Source: CAZYBG01 sp964645155 (GTDB lineage: Bacteria > Pseudomonadota > Alphaproteobacteria > Rhodobacterales > Rhodobacteraceae). From it: DNA of 64,000 nt. The position numbers were made by a program, and so were the translations under genes. The stretch is taken from assembly GCA_964645155.1 (NCBI GenBank), contig CAZYBG010000003.1:18090-82089 (forward strand). Reading direction: 5' to 3'. The notes beneath the pieces were generated by a model. That model had not been told where the DNA came from, searched no databases, and was given only the letters and a program-made list of their open reading frames with translations. How positions within the stretch are numbered: the stretch's first letter is position 1; each line of letters starts with the position of its first letter. Below, piece by piece: positions 1 to 8,739 of the stretch.

Positions 1-197
1 CGATCGCGGGCTACATCGTGCTCCACGCCGCGCTGGCGGGCCTGATGCACCTCTACCTCATCGCCCGGGTGGCGCGCGGCTACGCCTCGCCCGCACGGAT
101 CGGCGAGGCGCGGATCCTGCGGCTCTGGGCCGACTGGGCGGCCGTGACGGCGCTGGCGGGGCTTGCCGCCGGCTGGGCGCCGGGGGTCGCGGCATGA
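1..197 (+). CDS. C-terminal end of a cytochrome c oxidase-type membrane protein (partial)
   Basis: The window opens inside this gene; the reading frame starting at base 3 runs 64 codons to a TGA at 195-197. The visible tail has one hydrophobic helix (IAGYIVLHAALAGLMHLYL), a basic loop and a second short hydrophobic stretch. The pattern resembles the C-terminus of fused subunit I+III haem-copper oxidases of alphaproteobacteria, which end in a similar RLW-x-D-(W/Y) segment; this is from memory of the family. The stop overlaps the next start by 4 bp (ATGA), so the two are co-translated. Too little is present to be certain; any polytopic oxidase or cytochrome assembly protein is possible. Confidence 0.4.
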   Translation, partial: IAGYIVLHAALAGLMHLYLIARVARGYASPARIGEARILRLWADWAAVTALAGLAAGWAPGVAA

Positions 198-496
198 CGC
201 TGATCCTGCGCCTTTCGCTGCCGCTGTCGCTGTGGCTCGCCTGCTTCAGCGCCGTCTACGGGCTGCAGGGCCTGGCCTGCTCGCGCCACTGGCCGCCGGG
301 GCTCGAGGCCCGCCCGGTGCTGGTCGGAGCCGCTGCGCTCGCGATCCTGCTGCAGCTCGGGCTGTTCCGGCTGGCTGCGCGGGACCCGGCCGGCGCCGAC
401 CCGGCCGCCAAGCTTGCGTTGCCGCTCTGGCTGACCGCGCTCGTTGCCTCCGGCTGGACGCTGCTGCCCACCGTCTTCACCACGATCTGCGGCTGA
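194..496 (+). CDS. Small membrane protein of the oxidase operon
   Basis: A 100-residue protein with three likely membrane segments: about residues 5-24, 42-60 and 76-95. No catalytic motif or metal-ligand cluster is visible. It is translationally coupled (ATGA) to the preceding oxidase-like gene and is the last gene before a convergent junction. Small uncharacterised membrane proteins commonly close oxidase operons, where they serve as accessory subunits or assembly factors. That role is inferred from position only. The ATG at 194 is the only start compatible with the overlap. Confidence 0.6.
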   Translation: MTLILRLSLPLSLWLACFSAVYGLQGLACSRHWPPGLEARPVLVGAAALAILLQLGLFRLAARDPAGADPAAKLALPLWLTALVASGWTLLPTVFTTICG

Positions 497-564
497 GCCG
501 CCGGCCCGCCAGCGGGGCGCGGGTGCAGCCGCCCGGCGCGCGGCACGCCGGGGCGGCCGGCGGC
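497..564. terminator. Possible bidirectional terminator between convergent genes
   Basis: A perfect 10-bp inverted repeat (GCCGCCGGCC at 497-506 and GGCCGGCGGC at 555-564) spans the 72-bp gap between the oxidase operon and the convergent phosphotransferase gene. The loop is long (48 nt) and there is no clear T-run, so this is a weak call from position and symmetry. Confidence 0.3.
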
Positions 565-568
565 AACG

Positions 569-1726
569 TCAGGCCAGGCGCTCGAGGATCGCGGCGACGC
601 GGCCGGCCGCGGCGGGGCCGGGGCGCTGGGCATGGAACCTGGCGAGCCGCAGCGCGACCGCGCCGAGGCACCAGTCGAAGCCCGGTCCCGCAGCGGCCCG
701 CACCATGGCAGCGGCGGCCGCGACGGTCGCCGTCGGCAGCGCGCCGTCGGCCTCGGCCTGCCAGAGCCGCCCGTAAAGCTGCGCAAGGTCGTAGTCGGGC
801 GGGCCGAGCGCGAGGCTTTCGGTGTCGATCAGCACGCTTCGCCGGCCGTCGAGGAACAGGTGCTCGAGCTTCATGTCGCCATGGATCGGCCGGAGGGCGA
901 GGCGGGGCACGCGTGCCTCGAGGCGGGCGAGGATGGCCTTCATCGGCGCCAGCGCGGCGGGGACGGTGACGCGGGCGAGGTCGAGGCAGTCGCGCCCGCG
1001 GCGCAGGAGCGCCGCGGCACCGAGCGTGCGGACCGGGGTGACCCGTGCCCGCCAGAGCCGGGCGAGCGCGTCGATGGCCTGGCCCATCGGCGCGGGGTCG
1101 CCGGCGGCAGCAAGCGCTGCCTCGAGCGGGATGCCGGGCGCCGCACCGTAGCCGATGGCGGCCAGCGCGGCGTCGGTCCCGGTGACTGGCGCGACGCCCA
1201 CGGGCGTGCGGCGCAGCGCATCGGCCAGCGCCGCGTTGACCTGCGCAAGCGCCTGCACCGGCTCGTCGCGGATCAGCTTGACGTAGGCGGCCGCACCATC
1301 GGCCCGGGCGCAGCGGAACGTGCAGGAGAGGCCCGGCCGGTAGCGAAGCAGGACCGGCACGCCGGCCGGCGCGCCGCCGATCAGGGCCGCACCGGCCTCG
1401 GGGTAGGTCTTGAGGAACGCGCGGATCTCGGGCATCCGGTGATCCTGCGGGAACGGCTCGAAAAGCGCGCGGGTGTCGCGGTCGAAGACTGCGGCGCGGT
1501 TCCGATCAGCCAGCCGGCTGGCCTTGTCGCCGGCGAAGAGCCAGAGCGTTCCCTGGCCGGCCACCCCCTGCCCCGGCCCGCCGATCGAGAGCTGGACGAT
1601 CGCGCGCTGTCCGGCCCGATAGCGCAGCCGCATCACCTCCACCCGCTCGGCCGCCGCGATCCGGCGCAGCGCGGCGGCATCAAGGCGGCTCAGCCCGGGC
1701 AGCGCCGGGTCGTCAATCGCGATCAT
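569..1726 (-). CDS. APH/ChoK-fold phosphotransferase (kinase 1 of the glycan cluster)
   Basis: A 385-residue protein of the aminoglycoside phosphotransferase/choline kinase fold. The catalytic loop HGDMKLEH lies at residues 282-289 (base Asp284) and the metal-binding segment LIDTES around Asp301, followed by GPPDYDLAQL. The loop carries His where most APH enzymes have the magnesium-binding Asn. Known members phosphorylate small alcohols, sugars or aminosugars with ATP in the cytoplasm; the substrate here is unknown. The start is the ATG at 1726, since the open frame upstream only continues into the previous gene. It overlaps that kinase gene by 14 bp and is the last gene of a six-gene operon with two GT4 enzymes and an ABC exporter. 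This suggests a sugar or glycolipid kinase rather than antibiotic resistance. Confidence 0.75.
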   Translation of the reverse strand: MIAIDDPALPGLSRLDAAALRRIAAAERVEVMRLRYRAGQRAIVQLSIGGPGQGVAGQGTLWLFAGDKASRLADRNRAAVFDRDTRALFEPFPQDHRMPEIRAFLKTYPEAGAALIGGAPAGVPVLLRYRPGLSCTFRCARADGAAAYVKLIRDEPVQALAQVNAALADALRRTPVGVAPVTGTDAALAAIGYGAAPGIPLEAALAAAGDPAPMGQAIDALARLWRARVTPVRTLGAAALLRRGRDCLDLARVTVPAALAPMKAILARLEARVPRLALRPIHGDMKLEHLFLDGRRSVLIDTESLALGPPDYDLAQLYGRLWQAEADGALPTATVAAAAAMVRAAAGPGFDWCLGAVALRLARFHAQRPGPAAAGRVAAILERLA

Positions 1727-2960
1727 CGCGCAGCGCCTCGCGCAGCAGGGAGCCGAGCACCGCATCGGACATCCCGGTGAAGGCATGGATCATGGCAAGC
1801 CGGAGGAGCGCCGCCCGCCGCCAGGGCCAGAGCCCCGGCCGCGCCCGGCGCGGCAGTGTGCCGGCGAGGGCGGCCGCGGCCGCAGCGGTATGGGTCCGGC
1901 CGATCAGCCCGGCGAGGACAAGATGCGCCTGATAGTTCCCTGCGTCGAGCGCCGGATCGCCGAGGCAGAGCGTATCGAAATCGAGAACCCCGATGCGGCT
2001 CCGCGTCGCGCGGAGCTGCTTTTCGTGCAGGTCGCGGTGGCAAGGCGCGAGCGGACCCGCCGCCGCCAGCCGCGCCGAGACATCCGCCACCGGCCGGCGC
2101 AGCGCCACGGCCAAATCGGGAAAGGTCGCCGCCGTCCGCGCCAGCCACTGGCCGAGCAGCGCCGCCTCGTCGGTCCCCTGATGGCGCGGCAGGTCGCTGA
2201 CCGGCAGCGCCTGCAGCGCCGCGATCGCCGCGCCGATCCGCGCGCCGGCAGCGGGGTCGAAGGCCGCGGGCGCCTGCCCCGGCAGTGCCGAGATCAGCGA
2301 CAGCCCCAGTGTCTCGACCTGGCCCAGAGGCTCCGGGATGCGAAGCACCGGCGCGTCGGCCAGCGCGCGCCAGAGGGCGAGGTGCCGGTGCGCACGCGCG
2401 GCGGCCTCGCCGCACTTGACCGTGCGGAGCCGGGCATAGAGTACGCGGGCCCCCAGATCGAGCCGCAGCACCGCGCGCCTGCCCAGGCGGTGGGCGGCCA
2501 GCGTGACGCGCACCGGCCCCGGATCCCGGCCGAGAAGTGCCGCCAGAACCTCGCGCGCGAAGCCCGCGTCGTGCAGCAGCCGCAGCCCCGGCAGCCGCGC
2601 GTCGAGCCCCGGCCCGCGCAGGACCAGCCCGCGGGCCGGATCGGCGACGACCGGCGTCGCGGCCAGACCCTCGCGCTGGCCGTTGCGCCGCTTGCGAAGG
2701 CTTGCGGCCTCTTGCCGGGCATGGCCTTCGGGGTCGTCCGGCACATGCTCGGCAAGAACGATCCGCTGCTGCCCGTCACGCATCCGGGCGCGGAACTGGA
2801 ACTGCACCGGGCGGTGGCCGGGAAAGTGCGTCCGCTCGAGGACCAGCCCGAGGGGCGCTTCGCCCAGATGCGCGGCGAGGCTTTCGGTCGAGGGCCCCTG
2901 CCGCAGGACGGTGGCGAGCGCGCCCTCGCCGCGGCGCCGACCGATGCAGGGCGCAGTCAT
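1713..2960 (-). CDS. APH-fold phosphotransferase (kinase 2 of the glycan cluster)
   Basis: A 415-residue APH-like kinase. The catalytic loop is HRDLHEKQ at residues 308-315 (Asp310, with Gln315 replacing the usual Asn), and VLDFDTLCLGDPALDAGNY supplies the metal-binding Asp327. The N-terminal ~130 residues lack a recognisable Gly-rich loop. Start ATG at 2960, overlapping the ABC transporter stop (ATGA). The HxDxxxxQ loop recalls maltokinase-type sugar kinases rather than resistance enzymes. With the neighbouring glycosyltransferases, a role in phosphorylating a sugar or glycolipid intermediate is plausible but unproven. It is not close in sequence to the kinase at 569, so the pair is probably not a recent duplication. 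Confidence 0.75.
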   Translation of the reverse strand: MTAPCIGRRRGEGALATVLRQGPSTESLAAHLGEAPLGLVLERTHFPGHRPVQFQFRARMRDGQQRIVLAEHVPDDPEGHARQEAASLRKRRNGQREGLAATPVVADPARGLVLRGPGLDARLPGLRLLHDAGFAREVLAALLGRDPGPVRVTLAAHRLGRRAVLRLDLGARVLYARLRTVKCGEAAARAHRHLALWRALADAPVLRIPEPLGQVETLGLSLISALPGQAPAAFDPAAGARIGAAIAALQALPVSDLPRHQGTDEAALLGQWLARTAATFPDLAVALRRPVADVSARLAAAGPLAPCHRDLHEKQLRATRSRIGVLDFDTLCLGDPALDAGNYQAHLVLAGLIGRTHTAAAAAALAGTLPRRARPGLWPWRRAALLRLAMIHAFTGMSDAVLGSLLREALRDDRD

Positions 2961-4726
2961 GTCCCGACCTTCCGTGCCCCCTCGGGCGGGCGGTCGGCGA
3001 AGCGCCCGTCGCGCAGCTCCACGGCCCGGTCGGCCAGCGACAGCGACAGCGCGTCGTGGGCGACGAGCAGCGTGGTGCGCCCGGCCGCGGCCCGGCAGAG
3101 CCCGGCGAGCAGGCTCTGCGCGGTGGCGCCGTCGAGGCCGGTGAGCGGCTCGTCGAGGATGAGGATCGGCGCATCGCGCAGGATCGCCCGGGCGATGGCG
3201 ATGCGCTGCCGCTGGCCGCCCGACAGCGTCTCGCCGCGTTCGCCGAGCACCGTCTCGTAGCCGTCGGGCAGCGCGCGGACAAAGCCGTCGGCCTCGGCCG
3301 CCCGCGCGGCGGCCACGATCTCCTCCTCGGTCGCGTCGAGGCGACCGTAGGCGATGTTGTCGCGCACCGTCGTGCCGAACAGAACGCTGTCCTGCAGCAC
3401 GACCGAGATGTTGTTGCGCAGGCTGTCGAGCGTAAAGTCGCGCAGATCCCGCCCGTCGATCCGCACGCTGCCCGCCGCGGGGTCGTAGAACCGCATCAGG
3501 AGCCGCGCGACGGTCGACTTGCCGGCGCCGCTGGGGCCGACCAGCGCCACGACTTCGCCGGGGCGGACCTCCAGGCTTGCGCCCCGCAGGACCGGCGCAC
3601 CGCCGGGATAGGCGAACGTCACGTCGTCCACCTTCACGCGGCCCTCGAACCGCGGCGCGGCGACGGCGTCGGGGCGTTCGGCCACGTCGGGCGCGAGGTC
3701 GAAGATCTCGAGCAGGCGCTCGCCAGACGCGGTTGCCTTCGCGACCCGCGCCATCATCGCCGCCATCTTGCGGACCGGCTTGTAGAGCGTCGCGAGATAG
3801 GCGGTGAAGACCAGCAGGTCGCCGGGGCTGATCGCGCCGCCGCGGACCCGCATCACGCCGTACCACAGCACCAGCGCGGTCCCGAGCGCCAGGAGTACCT
3901 GCGTCACCCGGTCCATGTTCGCGGCAAGCTTGGTCGTCACGACCCCGGCTTCGGCCGAGGAGTTGTTCTGCCGGGCGAAGCGTTCCTCCTCGTGCGCCTC
4001 GCGCGCGAAGCCCTTCACCACGTTGATCGCCGAGATGCCCTCGGTCATCACCACCGCGATCTTCCCCTCCTTTCGGCGCTGCCGGCGCGCCGCGCCTCGG
4101 ATCCGCGTGCCGAAATGGCGCGCGACCAGCCACAGCGCCGGCAGGATCGCCAGCGCAGCCAGCGTCAGCCGCCAGTCGAGCCAGGCCATCACCGCGACTG
4201 TCAACCCGATCACCAGCGTCCGGGCGGCGAAAAACACCGCCGCGTCGATCAGCAGGTCGCGCATCATCCGAACGTCGCCGGTCAGCCGCGAGATGATATC
4301 CCCCGAAGAGGCCGTGTCGTGGAACGAATGCGACAGCCGCTGCACGTGCCGGTAGAGGTCGAGCCGGATCTCGGCCACGACCTTCTGGCCGACGGCGGCG
4401 ATGAGGTATGCCTGCGCGAAGCCCGCCGCGCCCGCGACGAGCGCGATGGCGAGAATCGCGCCGGCCGAGGCCGCAAGCAGGCCGTCCCCGGCGCCGAAAG
4501 TCGCGATCATCCAGCCGGTCACCGGGTCGGGCTGCGGTTGCGGAAGCAGGATCCCGTCGAACACGACCTTGAGCGGCCAGGGCCGCAGCACCTCGGCGAC
4601 GGCGACCGCGATCATTGCGAGGAATCCCAGCGCAAGCTTCCTCCGGTGGGGGCGCAGATGCGGCCCCATCCGGCGAAAGAGGCGCACCAGCGCCCCGGCT
4701 TCGACCGCGCGCCGCCGGCCGCTCAT
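2957..4726 (-). CDS. ABC exporter half-transporter (MsbA/LipidA-exporter type)
   Basis: A 589-residue fused membrane-plus-ATPase protein. The N-terminal half (about residues 30-310) is a six-helix type I exporter domain. The C-terminal half carries Walker A GPSGAGKST, the Q-loop region VVLQDSVLFG, the signature LSGGQRQRIAIARA, Walker B ILILDEPLTGLD and the H-loop LLVAHD. All ATPase motifs are intact, so it should work as a homodimer in the inner membrane. Such exporters flip glycolipids, lipid-linked glycans or peptides. Being coupled by 4-bp overlaps to a GT4 gene upstream and a kinase gene downstream, it most likely exports the product of this glycan cluster. Confidence 0.9.
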   Translation of the reverse strand: MSGRRRAVEAGALVRLFRRMGPHLRPHRRKLALGFLAMIAVAVAEVLRPWPLKVVFDGILLPQPQPDPVTGWMIATFGAGDGLLAASAGAILAIALVAGAAGFAQAYLIAAVGQKVVAEIRLDLYRHVQRLSHSFHDTASSGDIISRLTGDVRMMRDLLIDAAVFFAARTLVIGLTVAVMAWLDWRLTLAALAILPALWLVARHFGTRIRGAARRQRRKEGKIAVVMTEGISAINVVKGFAREAHEEERFARQNNSSAEAGVVTTKLAANMDRVTQVLLALGTALVLWYGVMRVRGGAISPGDLLVFTAYLATLYKPVRKMAAMMARVAKATASGERLLEIFDLAPDVAERPDAVAAPRFEGRVKVDDVTFAYPGGAPVLRGASLEVRPGEVVALVGPSGAGKSTVARLLMRFYDPAAGSVRIDGRDLRDFTLDSLRNNISVVLQDSVLFGTTVRDNIAYGRLDATEEEIVAAARAAEADGFVRALPDGYETVLGERGETLSGGQRQRIAIARAILRDAPILILDEPLTGLDGATAQSLLAGLCRAAAGRTTLLVAHDALSLSLADRAVELRDGRFADRPPEGARKVGT

Positions 4727-5895
4727 GCCGCGGCGCTTTCGGCGGCGGCGAGCCGCAGGACCGCCCGGGCGTTGCGGGTCCAGTCATGCCGCGCGCCCTC
4801 GGCGGCGGCGGCGCGGGCCATCCGGCGGCATGCGGCCGGGCTGCGCGAGAGGCGCAGCATCTCGGCCGCGAGTGCGCCGGCATCGCCCGGCGGCAGGAGG
4901 ACCGCGGCGGCCGAGCCGCTGAGCAGTTCCGACGTCTGGCCGATGTCGCTGGCCAGCACCGGCCGGCCCATGGCGAGGTATTCGTAGAGTTTGAGCGGCG
5001 AGAAATAGTGCGTCTCCGATGCGGGATAGGGCGCGGTCGCCACATCCATCCGCGCGATCAGCGGCGGCAGGGCGGCGTGGTCGACCCACCCCGCCAGTGT
5101 CATCGCCCCGGCGATTCCCGCGCCGGCGACGAAGCCCTCGATCCAGCCGCGTTTCGGCCCGTCGCCGAGGACGAGGAGATGCGCCCGCGGCTCGGCCGCG
5201 CGAAAGCCGCGGAACGCCTCCATCAGCACATCGACGCCGTGCCACATCTTCAGCGATCCGGTGAAGCCGACGACAAAGGACCCCGCGGGGATGCCCGGCA
5301 GATCGGCCGGCGCCACATCGGGGCGGAAATGCGCGGTGTCGACCGCGTTGCCGACCACATGGACGCGGCCCGCCGCCGCGCCGGCGCCGAGCAGCCAGTC
5401 CGCGACCTGCCCCGAGACGGCGACAAGCGCGCTTGCCCCGGCGATGACCTCGGCCTCGATCGCCGCGGCCTCGGCCTCGCAGACGAGGCTCCGGAACGCC
5501 GCCTGCTCGAGGCGGAGCGGCGCGTTGACCTCGACCACCGCCGGCACGCCCAGCCGGCGCCCGGCGCGAATGCCCGCGGCCGACCAGAGCGAGTAGCGTT
5601 CGTAGATCAGGTCGAAGGGCCACTCCGCATGCAGCGCCACCAGGCGCGCCGCGATCGCGTCGGCCTGCGCGATCGCGGCGCGTTCCTTGTCGCCGCGGCC
5701 GGCTCCGGCGACGGTCTGGCCGACTTCCTCGACGATCAGCCCGCGGGGCAGCCCCTCGCCGCGACGCGCGGCGACGGCGCGCGCCTCGTGGCCAAGCGCC
5801 GCGAAGGCGCGCATCATCTCCTGGACGTGGATCGAGGCGCCCTTCTCGCCGAAGACCGGGATGCCGCGATCGGCGCTGACATAGGCGATGCGCAT
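4723..5895 (-). CDS. GT4-family glycosyltransferase
   Basis: A 390-residue GT-B fold glycosyltransferase. It begins MRIAYVSADRGIPVFGEKG with the N-terminal donor/acceptor loop of GT4 enzymes. It continues with a VVGFTGSLKMWHGVDVLMEA segment opening the C-terminal Rossmann domain, and ends with the KLYEYLAMGRPVLASDIG region containing the E-x(7)-E-like nucleotide-sugar signature. The start is placed at 5895 because it overlaps the preceding stop (TGATG); the longer open frame upstream is coding in another frame. It probably transfers a sugar from a nucleotide-sugar donor to a cytoplasmic lipid- or glycan-linked acceptor, with the adjacent ABC exporter moving the product. Confidence 0.88.
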   Translation of the reverse strand: MRIAYVSADRGIPVFGEKGASIHVQEMMRAFAALGHEARAVAARRGEGLPRGLIVEEVGQTVAGAGRGDKERAAIAQADAIAARLVALHAEWPFDLIYERYSLWSAAGIRAGRRLGVPAVVEVNAPLRLEQAAFRSLVCEAEAAAIEAEVIAGASALVAVSGQVADWLLGAGAAAGRVHVVGNAVDTAHFRPDVAPADLPGIPAGSFVVGFTGSLKMWHGVDVLMEAFRGFRAAEPRAHLLVLGDGPKRGWIEGFVAGAGIAGAMTLAGWVDHAALPPLIARMDVATAPYPASETHYFSPLKLYEYLAMGRPVLASDIGQTSELLSGSAAAVLLPPGDAGALAAEMLRLSRSPAACRRMARAAAAEGARHDWTRNARAVLRLAAAESAAA

Positions 5896-7109
5896 CAGGC
5901 GGCCTCTCCCTCGAGGATCAGCGCGGGGTTCAGCAGAAGCCGCCGCAGCACGCCCGCATTGGCTTGGAGATCGAAGAGCAGTTCGGCCCGCGCCCGGCCG
6001 GCGCATCCCATGGCCCGTGCCCGGGCCGGATCGGCGAGCACGATTGTCAGCACGTTGGCCAGCGCCTCGGCATCGCCCGGCGGGCAGAGCTGCCCGGTCA
6101 CGCCGTCCTCGACGATCTCGGGCCCGCCCGAGACCGTGGTGGTGACGACCGGCAGCGCGCAGGCCATCGCCTCCAGCAGCACGGTCGGCAGCCCGTCGCG
6201 GTCGCCGGTATCGGTCACGACGCAGGGCAGGACGGCGGCCTCGGCCCGCGCCATGCGCCCGGCCAGCACCTCCTGCGGCAGCGGCGGCTCCAGGGTGATC
6301 CGGTGCTGCAGCCCCAGCGCGACGATCCGCGCGCGCAGGTCGGCTTCGCCCGGCCCGCCGCCAATCAGCGCCAGCCGGAACTCCACGCCCCGCGCCGCCA
6401 GGATGGCGCAGGCCTCGACCAGCACCTCGAAGCCCTTCTTCGGCACCAGCCGGCCCACCGCGATCAGTTGCCCCCGCCGGCGGGTGCGGGCCGGGGCGAA
6501 GGCCCCGAGGTCGATCCCGTTGTAGAGCCGCACGATCCGCGCCTCGGGGCAGAGCGCGCGCAGGTGGCGCGCATTGTAGTCGGACACGGTGACGACGAAG
6601 GCGGCCTGCCGCAGCTTCGCCCGGCGCATCGCCGCGTCGGCCTCGGGCGTGACATAGGTGTGGTAGATGTCCCTGGCATGCGCGGTAAACGAATAGGTGC
6701 CGCCGATGGCCCGCGCGGCGAGGCAGGCCACGGTGGTCGCGTCCGAGCCGAAATGCGCGTGCAGATGGCTGATGCCGCGTGCGCGCGCGGCCTCGGCGAC
6801 CGCCTCGGCCTTCGCCAGCAGCGCCGCGGTCTCGCGGGGCGTCTTGCCCGAGAACAACGCGGCATCGCCCGGCGCAGGCGTCCCGCCGGCGTCCCGCGCG
6901 GCGTTCTTCAGCACGATGACCTCGGCCTTCAGGTCGGCGAGGCGGGCGTGGCGCGGTTCGTCCGGCGGCTGCAGCAGCGAGAACACATGCGCCTCGGCCC
7001 CCGCCGCCTCGTGGGCGAGCAGCTCGTTCAGGATGAAGGTCTCGCTGAACCTCGGAAACCGCTTGAGCACATAGCCGATGCGGCGGCTGGCGTCAGAGGG
7101 CGCGGGCAT
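5895..7109 (-). CDS. GT4-family glycosyltransferase (colanic-acid type)
   Basis: A 404-residue GT4 enzyme. The N-terminus (IGYVLKRFPRFSETFILNE) is the RFP-x-x-SETFI motif typical of WcaL/ExoL-type exopolysaccharide transferases. HLHAHFGSDATTVA, LYNGIDLGAF, AVGRLVPKKGFEVLVEA and DGLPTVLLEAMACALPVVTT follow in the usual order, the last carrying the donor-binding glutamates. Start ATG at 7109, which overlaps the end of the receiver-glycosyltransferase gene by 17 bp, so the two are coupled. Known relatives extend repeat units of exopolysaccharides. It likely acts in the same pathway as the next GT4 gene and the exporter. Confidence 0.88.
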   Translation of the reverse strand: MPAPSDASRRIGYVLKRFPRFSETFILNELLAHEAAGAEAHVFSLLQPPDEPRHARLADLKAEVIVLKNAARDAGGTPAPGDAALFSGKTPRETAALLAKAEAVAEAARARGISHLHAHFGSDATTVACLAARAIGGTYSFTAHARDIYHTYVTPEADAAMRRAKLRQAAFVVTVSDYNARHLRALCPEARIVRLYNGIDLGAFAPARTRRRGQLIAVGRLVPKKGFEVLVEACAILAARGVEFRLALIGGGPGEADLRARIVALGLQHRITLEPPLPQEVLAGRMARAEAAVLPCVVTDTGDRDGLPTVLLEAMACALPVVTTTVSGGPEIVEDGVTGQLCPPGDAEALANVLTIVLADPARARAMGCAGRARAELLFDLQANAGVLRRLLLNPALILEGEAA

Positions 7110-8667
7110 GGGGTGCCTCCTCGCCGGCCTGAGGATCGCTCTCGCGCAGCAGCGATGCCAGCACGCCGGCGGCACGGGTCACGCCGTCGAGATCGGGCAG
7201 CGCGCGCGGGACGGGCGGCGGGGTCCGCATCAGCCGGGCCAGCGCCTCGGCGGACAGCGCCTCGCGGTCGAGATGCCGGGCGAGGCCGTGCGCCGCCAGC
7301 GCCTCGGCGCGCATCCGCTGCTCGGCCGACGGGCCGAGCCGCGGGACGGTGACGATCGGGCAGCCGACGGCGAGCGCCTCGTTGATCGTGTTATAGCCGG
7401 TCATCGTGATGAGAAGGTCGGCCTCGGAGAGGAGCGCGGGGAAATCGGCGACGTGCCGGCGCAGGTCGATCCCGGCGGCGCGCGCGCGCCCCTCCGCCTC
7501 GTCCTGCAGCTCGCTGTCCATCAGCGGGCCGGTCACCACGGTGACCTGCGGGCGGCCGCGCCGGGGAAGCCGGGAGACGGCCCCGATCGCCGCCTCGATC
7601 AGCGGGAACGCGTCGCGCCCGCCGCCACCCGAGACAACGACCCGCCGCGGTGCGCCCTGCCCGGCCGGGCGCGTCCTGCCGCGGCGGGCGGTGGTGACGA
7701 TGCCGCAGGGCGTGACCCGGCCTGGCAGCAGCGCGTCGAGCCCGTACGCCGCGGCGGTGGGGAAGAAGCCCGCATCACCATAGACGAGGACGCGGTCGTA
7801 GAGCGACGTGATCGCCCGGTCGGTGCCGGCGGCGGCCCAGGCGGCGCGCAGCCGCCCGGGCTCGTCGAGGATGTCGCGCAGGCCGAGCACGGTACGCGTC
7901 CGCCCGTCGTCGCGGAGGCGCTCGAGCACCGGCCGCAGCTCTCCCATCGCGCCCAGGGGCTCGTGGTCCACCAGAAAGAGGTCGGGGCGGAAGGCGCCGA
8001 TCACGCCGTCGATCACGCCCATGCGCATCGCCCGCGTCGTGGCGGCATCGAGCCGGAGCGAGCCGGCCTGGAACCGGTGGCGGCCGAGCTTCGCCAGCGA
8101 CGGCAGCTTGACGTAGTCGACGCCGGGCACCGGGTCGAACATCATGCCGGCGGCGCAGCCGACGAGCATCAGCACCGAAAGGCCCGGCACCTGCGCCGCC
8201 AGCCGGGCGGCGATGGCCGAGTTCCGCCGCATGTGGCCAAGCCCGATGGTGTCGTGCGAGTACATCACGACCGAGGGCCCGGACCGCGGCCGCCCGACCG
8301 GCGGCCCGGCCTCGTTCAGCAGCGCCGCAGCGAGTTCCCGCAGGCGCGACAGCGCGAAGGGCTTGGCGAGGAAGGCCGCCACGGTCAGCTCCTCGGCGCG
8401 GGCGCGGCTTGCCACGCTGTCCTGCCCGGTCATCACGATGACCGGAACCTGCGCCAGGCACTCGGCGGCCTCGCCGATCACGCTCAGGCCGTTGCCGTCG
8501 CCAAGCGAGATGTCGATGATCACGAGGTCGAACCGCCCGGCGGCCAAGGCGGCGCGGGTCGCAGCGGCGGTGGGCGCGTGCACCAGGTGCACGCCCTCTC
8601 CCGCCAGGGCGCGGGCGATGTTGCGGGCCAGCACCGGTTCGTCTTCGGAAAGCAGGATGCGTTTCAT
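7093..8667 (-). CDS. Receiver domain fused to a GT-B (MurG/UGT-like) glycosyltransferase
   Basis: A 524-residue two-domain protein. Residues 1-118 form a complete response-regulator receiver: acidic pair in SEDEP (Glu8-Asp9), phospho-acceptor Asp52 in VIIDISLGDG, switch Thr80 in VIVMTG and Lys102 in LAKPF. After a short linker, residues ~125-510 form a GT-B glycosyltransferase of the predicted-transferase group (COG4671 type). It has the TIGLGHMRRNSAIA motif in its first Rossmann domain, VVSGGGGRD at the second and TMTGYNTINEALAVGCPIV near the C-terminus. The start is the ATG at 8667, directly before the receiver beta-strand. It is first in the six-gene glycan operon and divergent from a histidine kinase/regulator pair. 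The architecture implies that phosphorylation controls transferase activity, oligomerisation or partner binding. No DNA-binding domain is present. Confidence 0.85.
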   Translation of the reverse strand: MKRILLSEDEPVLARNIARALAGEGVHLVHAPTAAATRAALAAGRFDLVIIDISLGDGNGLSVIGEAAECLAQVPVIVMTGQDSVASRARAEELTVAAFLAKPFALSRLRELAAALLNEAGPPVGRPRSGPSVVMYSHDTIGLGHMRRNSAIAARLAAQVPGLSVLMLVGCAAGMMFDPVPGVDYVKLPSLAKLGRHRFQAGSLRLDAATTRAMRMGVIDGVIGAFRPDLFLVDHEPLGAMGELRPVLERLRDDGRTRTVLGLRDILDEPGRLRAAWAAAGTDRAITSLYDRVLVYGDAGFFPTAAAYGLDALLPGRVTPCGIVTTARRGRTRPAGQGAPRRVVVSGGGGRDAFPLIEAAIGAVSRLPRRGRPQVTVVTGPLMDSELQDEAEGRARAAGIDLRRHVADFPALLSEADLLITMTGYNTINEALAVGCPIVTVPRLGPSAEQRMRAEALAAHGLARHLDREALSAEALARLMRTPPPVPRALPDLDGVTRAAGVLASLLRESDPQAGEEAPHARAL

Positions 8668-8739
8668 CTGGGCCTCGTCCGATTGCCCCGACCCTGCCTG
8701 ATCGCAGGCCGGGACGGGACCGTCCAGACGGGCGGGGCT

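Noticed and set aside
569..2960. Aminoglycoside resistance genes
   Set aside because: The APH fold is shared, but the catalytic loops differ and the genes are embedded in a glycan operon; no mobile element is present.
2537..4987. Long plus-strand open frame (816 codons) opposite the exporter and GT4 genes
   Set aside because: It is rich in Arg, Pro, Ala and Gly with no motif and lies opposite an ABC transporter with all ATPase motifs; a by-product of high GC.
4727..5045. N-terminal continuation of the frame that holds kinase 2 upstream through the exporter gene
   Set aside because: The exporter and GT4 genes occupy this stretch in other frames; the kinase start at 2960 overlaps the exporter stop in the pattern seen throughout the operon.
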